From NCBI RefSeq assembly GCF_018413605.1, contig NZ_JAHCDN010000001.1, positions 682,001 to 746,000 of the forward strand: a stretch of DNA of 64,000 nucleotides, written 5' to 3'. Shown here piece after piece: positions 60,589 through 64,000 of this stretch. Both the position numbers and the translations under genes were made by a program. The notes below the pieces were generated by a model. The model did not search any database, was not told where the DNA came from, and worked only from the letters and a program-made list of their open reading frames with translations. Positions within the stretch are counted from its first letter, which is position 1, and each line of letters starts with the position of its first letter. Source of the DNA: Variovorax sp. PCZ-1 (GTDB taxonomy: Bacteria; Pseudomonadota; Gammaproteobacteria; Burkholderiales; Burkholderiaceae_C).

Positions 60589-62010
60589 TTACGCAAAACG
60601 GCGAATATCTACAAAATGTCCGTGTACTGCCGCAGCGGCAGCCATGGCGGGCGAGACGAGATGGGTGCGGCCACCAGCGCCTTGACGACCTTCGAAATTG
60701 CGGTTGGAGGTGGAGGCGCAACGCTCGCCGGGCTCCAAGCGATCGGCATTCATGGCAAGGCACATGCTGCAGCCAGGCTCGCGCCATTCAAAGCCTGCCG
60801 CTTTGAAAATCTCATGCAAACCTTCGCGCTCGGCTTGGGCTTTCACCAAGCCGGAGCCAGGAACGACCAAGGCGAGCTTCACGTTCTTCGCTACTTTTTG
60901 GCCAAGGCGTTTCACAGTGGCTGCCGCTTCGCGCATGTCTTCGATGCGGCTGTTGGTGCATGAGCCGATGAACACTTTATCGACGGAAATATCGGTCAAA
61001 GCTTTGTTGGGCTCTAGGCCCATATAAGTCAGAGCGCGTTCGATGTCTTTGCGCTTAGTGGCATCTTTTTCTTTATCCGGATCGGGTACGCGGCCTTCTA
61101 CGCCGAGCACCATCTCTGGGCTTGTGCCCCAAGTCACTTGCGGCTGAATCTGAGACGCATCCAGCGTGACCGTGGTATCAAACTTAGCATCGGCATCACT
61201 CACCAGCGTACGCCAGTAGTTGATGGCTTGTTGCAAAACAACTCCAGTTGGTGACATCGGGCGACCTTGCACATACTCAATCGTCTTTTCATCAACAGCC
61301 ACGAGGCCAGCGCGCGCACCGGCTTCAATCGCCATATTGCACACCGTCATGCGGCCTTCCATGCTCATGGCGCGGAAGACGCTGCCTCCGAACTCAATGC
61401 AGTGGCCTGTGCCGCCTGCCGTGCCGATCTTGCCGATGATGGCGAGAGCCACGTCTTTCGGTGTGACGCCTTTTTGCAGCTTGCCATCGACCTTCACGAG
61501 CATGTTCTTCATCTTCTTCTGTTGAAGGGTGTTCGTGGCCAACACATGCTCCACCTCGCTCGTGCCGATGCCATGCGCGAGCGCGCCGAACGCGCCATGC
61601 GTACTCGTGTGCGAATCGCCGCAGACCACTGTCATGCCTGGCAAAGTTGCGCCCTGCTCAGGCCCCATCACATGCACGATGCCTTGGCCTTTGGAGAGGA
61701 AGGGGTGATAAGCCGCTGCGCCGAATTCTTTGATATTGGCATCCAGGGTGGTGATCTGCTCTTTGCTCACCTGATCGGCGATGCCGTCGTAGCCCAGCTC
61801 CCAGCCGGTGGTGGGCGTGTTGTGGTCCGCAGTAGCCACGACGGAACTCACGCGCCAGACTTTGCGGTTTGCTTGGCGCAGGCCTTCAAAGGCTTGCGGG
61901 CTGGTGACTTCATGCACCAAATGGCGGTCAATGTAGAGAATGGCTGTGCCATCCTCTTCGGTGTGGACGACATGTTCATCCCAAATTTTGTCGTAAAGCG
62001 TACGTGGCAT
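60589..62010 (-). CDS. leuC: 3-Isopropylmalate dehydratase large subunit
   Basis: An iron-sulfur aconitase-family enzyme of leucine synthesis. The 473 residues begin [41 protein letters not shown], and the [4Fe-4S] Cys motifs are [15 protein letters not shown] and [44 protein letters not shown] is typical. ATG at 62010 follows GAGGATATTGAA; the longer frame reaching 62184 runs into the LysR gene and is rejected. It is first in the leu operon. Confidence 0.97.
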   Translation of the reverse strand: MPRTLYDKIWDEHVVHTEEDGTAILYIDRHLVHEVTSPQAFEGLRQANRKVWRVSSVVATADHNTPTTGWELGYDGIADQVSKEQITTLDANIKEFGAAAYHPFLSKGQGIVHVMGPEQGATLPGMTVVCGDSHTSTHGAFGALAHGIGTSEVEHVLATNTLQQKKMKNMLVKVDGKLQKGVTPKDVALAIIGKIGTAGGTGHCIEFGGSVFRAMSMEGRMTVCNMAIEAGARAGLVAVDEKTIEYVQGRPMSPTGVVLQQAINYWRTLVSDADAKFDTTVTLDASQIQPQVTWGTSPEMVLGVEGRVPDPDKEKDATKRKDIERALTYMGLEPNKALTDISVDKVFIGSCTNSRIEDMREAAATVKRLGQKVAKNVKLALVVPGSGLVKAQAEREGLHEIFKAAGFEWREPGCSMCLAMNADRLEPGERCASTSNRNFEGRQGAGGRTHLVSPAMAAAAAVHGHFVDIRRFA

Positions 62011-62035
62011 TTCAATATCCTCAGGAGAATCGATT

Positions 62036-62950
62036 TTAAGTTTTTGAGAGAAGGTGTTCAACAAGCAGACGAGCAGGCGCGGGAAGCGTCTGAAAATCGC
62101 GAGCAACAATGAGCAAATCGCGCGTGCCCCAAGCATCCGTGAGTGGCACAGCCACCAAATCACCCACGGAGCCCACCAGCTCAAAGGCGCGATCAGGCAT
62201 CACGCCCACGCCTAAGCCGTTGTGAATCATGCGGCACATGGCATCCAGCGAAGTGACTTGAATGCGCAATTGCAATTGTTTGCCCACTTCCGCTGCCGCG
62301 CGGCGCTGAGCGAGATACAAGGCACTGGTGCTGTGCAAGCCGACGTGGTCAAAGTCAAGCGTCTCTACAAATGCGATTTGTTTGCGGCGCGAGAGCGCAT
62401 GTTTGCGCGGAAGCACGGCCACGAGCTTGTCTTGTCGGTAAGTTTGCTGCTGCAAGCCTTGCAGATCGGCTTGCTGATTGCAAATGCCCACATCTGCTGC
62501 GCCATCATGAACCGCTCTGATGACATCACTGCTGAGATGCTCTTGCAGGTCAATCTTGATCTGCGGATGCAGCTTGGCAAACGCGCCAATGTCTTCTGGC
62601 AAAAATTCCACAATTGCAGAAATATTCGCGTGAATCCGCACATGCCCTTTCACGCCTTCCGCATACTCGCCCAAATCGCCCTGCATGCGATCCAAGCTGA
62701 GCAACACTGAGCGTGCGTGGTGCAAAAAGGATTCTCCCGCCGGCGTCGGGCTCACGCCGCGTGCATGGCGATAAAGCAGGGCTGTGCCAGCTGCAGCTTC
62801 CAAATCAGACAAACGCTTGCTCACCGCTGAAGCTGCAATGAACTCCTTATCCGCTGCCTTGCCAATGCTGCCGTGCTCGCACACCGCAGCAAAGAGCTGC
62901 AGTGTGGTCAAGTCAAGGCGGCGCGCAAAGCTGCGCTCGGAGGGTTTCAT
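62036..62950 (-). CDS. LysR-family transcriptional regulator
   Basis: A 304-residue LTTR. The helix-turn-helix is [63 protein letters not shown] (about 13-75), and the co-inducer domain follows. It ends 26 bases upstream of leuC and starts divergently from the Bug-type gene at 63121. The divergent gene is the more likely target; leuC control by read-through is possible. Confidence 0.9.
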   Translation of the reverse strand: MKPSERSFARRLDLTTLQLFAAVCEHGSIGKAADKEFIAASAVSKRLSDLEAAAGTALLYRHARGVSPTPAGESFLHHARSVLLSLDRMQGDLGEYAEGVKGHVRIHANISAIVEFLPEDIGAFAKLHPQIKIDLQEHLSSDVIRAVHDGAADVGICNQQADLQGLQQQTYRQDKLVAVLPRKHALSRRKQIAFVETLDFDHVGLHSTSALYLAQRRAAAEVGKQLQLRIQVTSLDAMCRMIHNGLGVGVMPDRAFELVGSVGDLVAVPLTDAWGTRDLLIVARDFQTLPAPARLLVEHLLSKT

Positions 62951-63090
62951 GGCAAGGGTGTCGTGAGTAATCGTGAACAGCGATGGAGAAACCAGATTTT
63001 CTCATGGATAAAGAAGCGAGGCATCGCGAATCGAGATGGGTGCATGGTGTTTTTATGGAGTGTGTTGGGCCCATGTTTTTGCTCCAATCA

Positions 63091-63108
63091 TGAATACATT
63101 GGTATTCA
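63091..63108. promoter_or_regulatory. Perfect dyad TGAATAC-N4-GTATTCA, candidate operator
   Basis: An 18-base perfect palindrome just upstream of the Shine-Dalgarno sequence (AAGGAG) of the Bug-type gene and in the LysR divergent gap. LysR regulators bind interrupted dyads containing T-N11-A, which this sequence fits. Confidence 0.5.
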
Positions 63109-63120
63109 AGGAGACATCAC

Positions 63121-64000
63121 ATGCCTTTTCAAATCAACCGCCGTAACCTCATCGCCACCAGCGCCGCAACAGCCTCTCTCGCTGCCGCGCCTTGGGTGCG
63201 CGCGCAGAGCTTCCCCGAGCGCCAGCTCACCATCGTCGTGCCCGCGCCCCCTGGTGGCACAGCAGACATTTCCTCGCGCGCGATCTCTGATCCACTCGGA
63301 AAAGCTTTGGGCCAAACCGTGGCGGTGGACAACAAAGGTGGTGGCAATGGCGCGGTGGGTGCGCAAGTCGTCATCAATGCACGACCTGATGGCCACACCA
63401 TGCTGATGGCGTACTCAGGCTTTCACTGCATGAGCCCGCATCTCGTCAAGCTGCCCTACGATCCGCTCAAAGATTTGCAGGCGATTGCCAATGTGTATTC
63501 CGCACCGCAGGTGATGGTGGTGCGCTCGAATTTGGGCATCAAGACTGTGCAAGAGCTGATCGCCTATGCCAAGAAAAATCCTGGCAAGCTGAACTACGGC
63601 AGCTCTGGCAATGGCAGCGTGCAACACATCGCCACTGAACTGTTCAAGCAAATCAGCGGTACGTTTATTACGCACATTCCCTATCGCGGCTCTGGCCCGA
63701 CGATCACGGATTTGCTGGCCAGCCAGATTGATCTCACAGTGACTACCGCGCCCTCACTGATGCCGCATATACAGAGTGGCCGTTTTACGCCCTTGGTCGT
63801 CGCGGGCCCACGTCGCTTGGCGAGCTTGCCCAATGTGCCCACGGGCGCAGAAGCGGGTTTGAAAGGTTATGAAGTGGATGCGTGGTTCGCGCTCTACACC
63901 CATGCACAAGCGCCGAAAGCCGCTGTGGATCGCATTGCCAGCGAAGTGCAAAAAATCATGGCTGTGCAAGCCTTCAAAGACCGCGCCACCAGCCTCGGCG
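63121..64000 (+). CDS. Bug/TctC-type tripartite transporter binding protein, cut by right edge
   Basis: A periplasmic solute-binding protein of the TTT system, whose last residues lie outside the window. A signal peptide (MPFQINRRNLIATSAATASLAAAPWVRAQ, Tat-like RRN) precedes FPERQLTIVVPAPPGGTADISSRAISDPLGKALGQTVAVDNKGGGNGAVGAQVVINARPDGHTMLM, a typical Bug start. IPYRGSGPTITDLLASQIDLTV is also typical. Such genes are abundant in Burkholderiales; the ligand is unknown. The LysR gene is divergent and may regulate it. No TctA or TctB gene is near it. Confidence 0.93.
   Translation, partial: MPFQINRRNLIATSAATASLAAAPWVRAQSFPERQLTIVVPAPPGGTADISSRAISDPLGKALGQTVAVDNKGGGNGAVGAQVVINARPDGHTMLMAYSGFHCMSPHLVKLPYDPLKDLQAIANVYSAPQVMVVRSNLGIKTVQELIAYAKKNPGKLNYGSSGNGSVQHIATELFKQISGTFITHIPYRGSGPTITDLLASQIDLTVTTAPSLMPHIQSGRFTPLVVAGPRRLASLPNVPTGAEAGLKGYEVDAWFALYTHAQAPKAAVDRIASEVQKIMAVQAFKDRATSLG

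Noticed and set aside
62011-62184. Extended leuC start upstream of 62010
   Set aside because: The extension would overlap the LysR gene and lacks a ribosome site. ATG at 62010 follows GAGGAT and gives the standard LeuC N-terminus.

Overview
The window looks like chromosome of a betaproteobacterium of the order Burkholderiales, most like the Comamonadaceae. The reasons are gene content and layout: an accB-accC-prmA block with a TlpA-like redoxin beside it, leuC-entericidin-leuD-leuB, tripartite tricarboxylate (Tct/Bug) transporters, a pstSCAB-phoU-phoB-phoR cluster and a PhoX-type phosphatase. No rRNA or tRNA gene was found. The one clear RNA gene is rnpB. The genus cannot be fixed from this sequence alone.

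Layout. 1-6.1 kb: an unrecognised gene cut by the left edge, threonine ammonia-lyase, rnpB, tctB-tctA, then a GlxA-type regulator with a cysteine hydrolase. 6.1-16 kb: a long leftward series, read from icd through a ybhP/clsB-like pair, a DNA-repair pair (MBL exonuclease and ATP-dependent ligase), folE, a BLUF photoreceptor, rhodanese, an EamA transporter and DUF429. 16-21 kb: a LysR regulator, DUF72, and the kynurenine genes kynA and kynU with a divergent Lrp-type regulator. 21-31 kb: prmA-accC-accB, a redoxin, a VOC protein, a hypothetical gene, pit with its DUF47 partner, an aldehyde dehydrogenase, LuxR and GNAT. 31-36 kb: a patchier stretch with an atypical zinc-ribbon-like gene, a MoxR ATPase, cytochrome c4, ParA, MaoC, a 600-base region of gene remnants and rpmE2. 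36-39 kb: a GT-C-like membrane protein and a MATE transporter.

39-56.4 kb is a phosphate island: phoR, phoB, phoU, pstBACS, an orphan binding protein, ppx, sixA, ppk1, an OlsB-like acyltransferase, phoX and a choice-of-anchor I lipoprotein. Pho-box-like direct repeats (GTCAT-type half-sites 11 bases apart) precede pstS, the orphan binding protein, ppk1, phoX, the lipoprotein gene and, at 27.3 kb, DUF47-pit. Together they cover Pi sensing, high- and low-affinity uptake, polyphosphate turnover, scavenging from esters and probably phosphate-free lipid. 56.4-58.7 kb is an arsenic operon (arsR, arsI-like, arsC, aquaporin) with no ArsB or Acr3. 58.6-64 kb holds leuB, leuD, an entericidin-like gene and leuC, then a LysR regulator divergent from a Bug/TctC binding protein cut by the right edge.

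The most unusual signal is a dispersed element of about 55-70 bases, present in 17 recognisable copies plus one fragment. Its core resembles ATAGCACTCTGCGCAG followed by GCCGGCG. Ten copies are intergenic. Seven lie inside genes without breaking them: they add in-frame segments to DUF429, DNA ligase (twice), the MBL exonuclease, DUF72, PhoR (its first membrane helix) and the aquaporin. Two reading frames recur. This resembles the protein-invading palindromic elements known from Rickettsia, but the sequence here is different.
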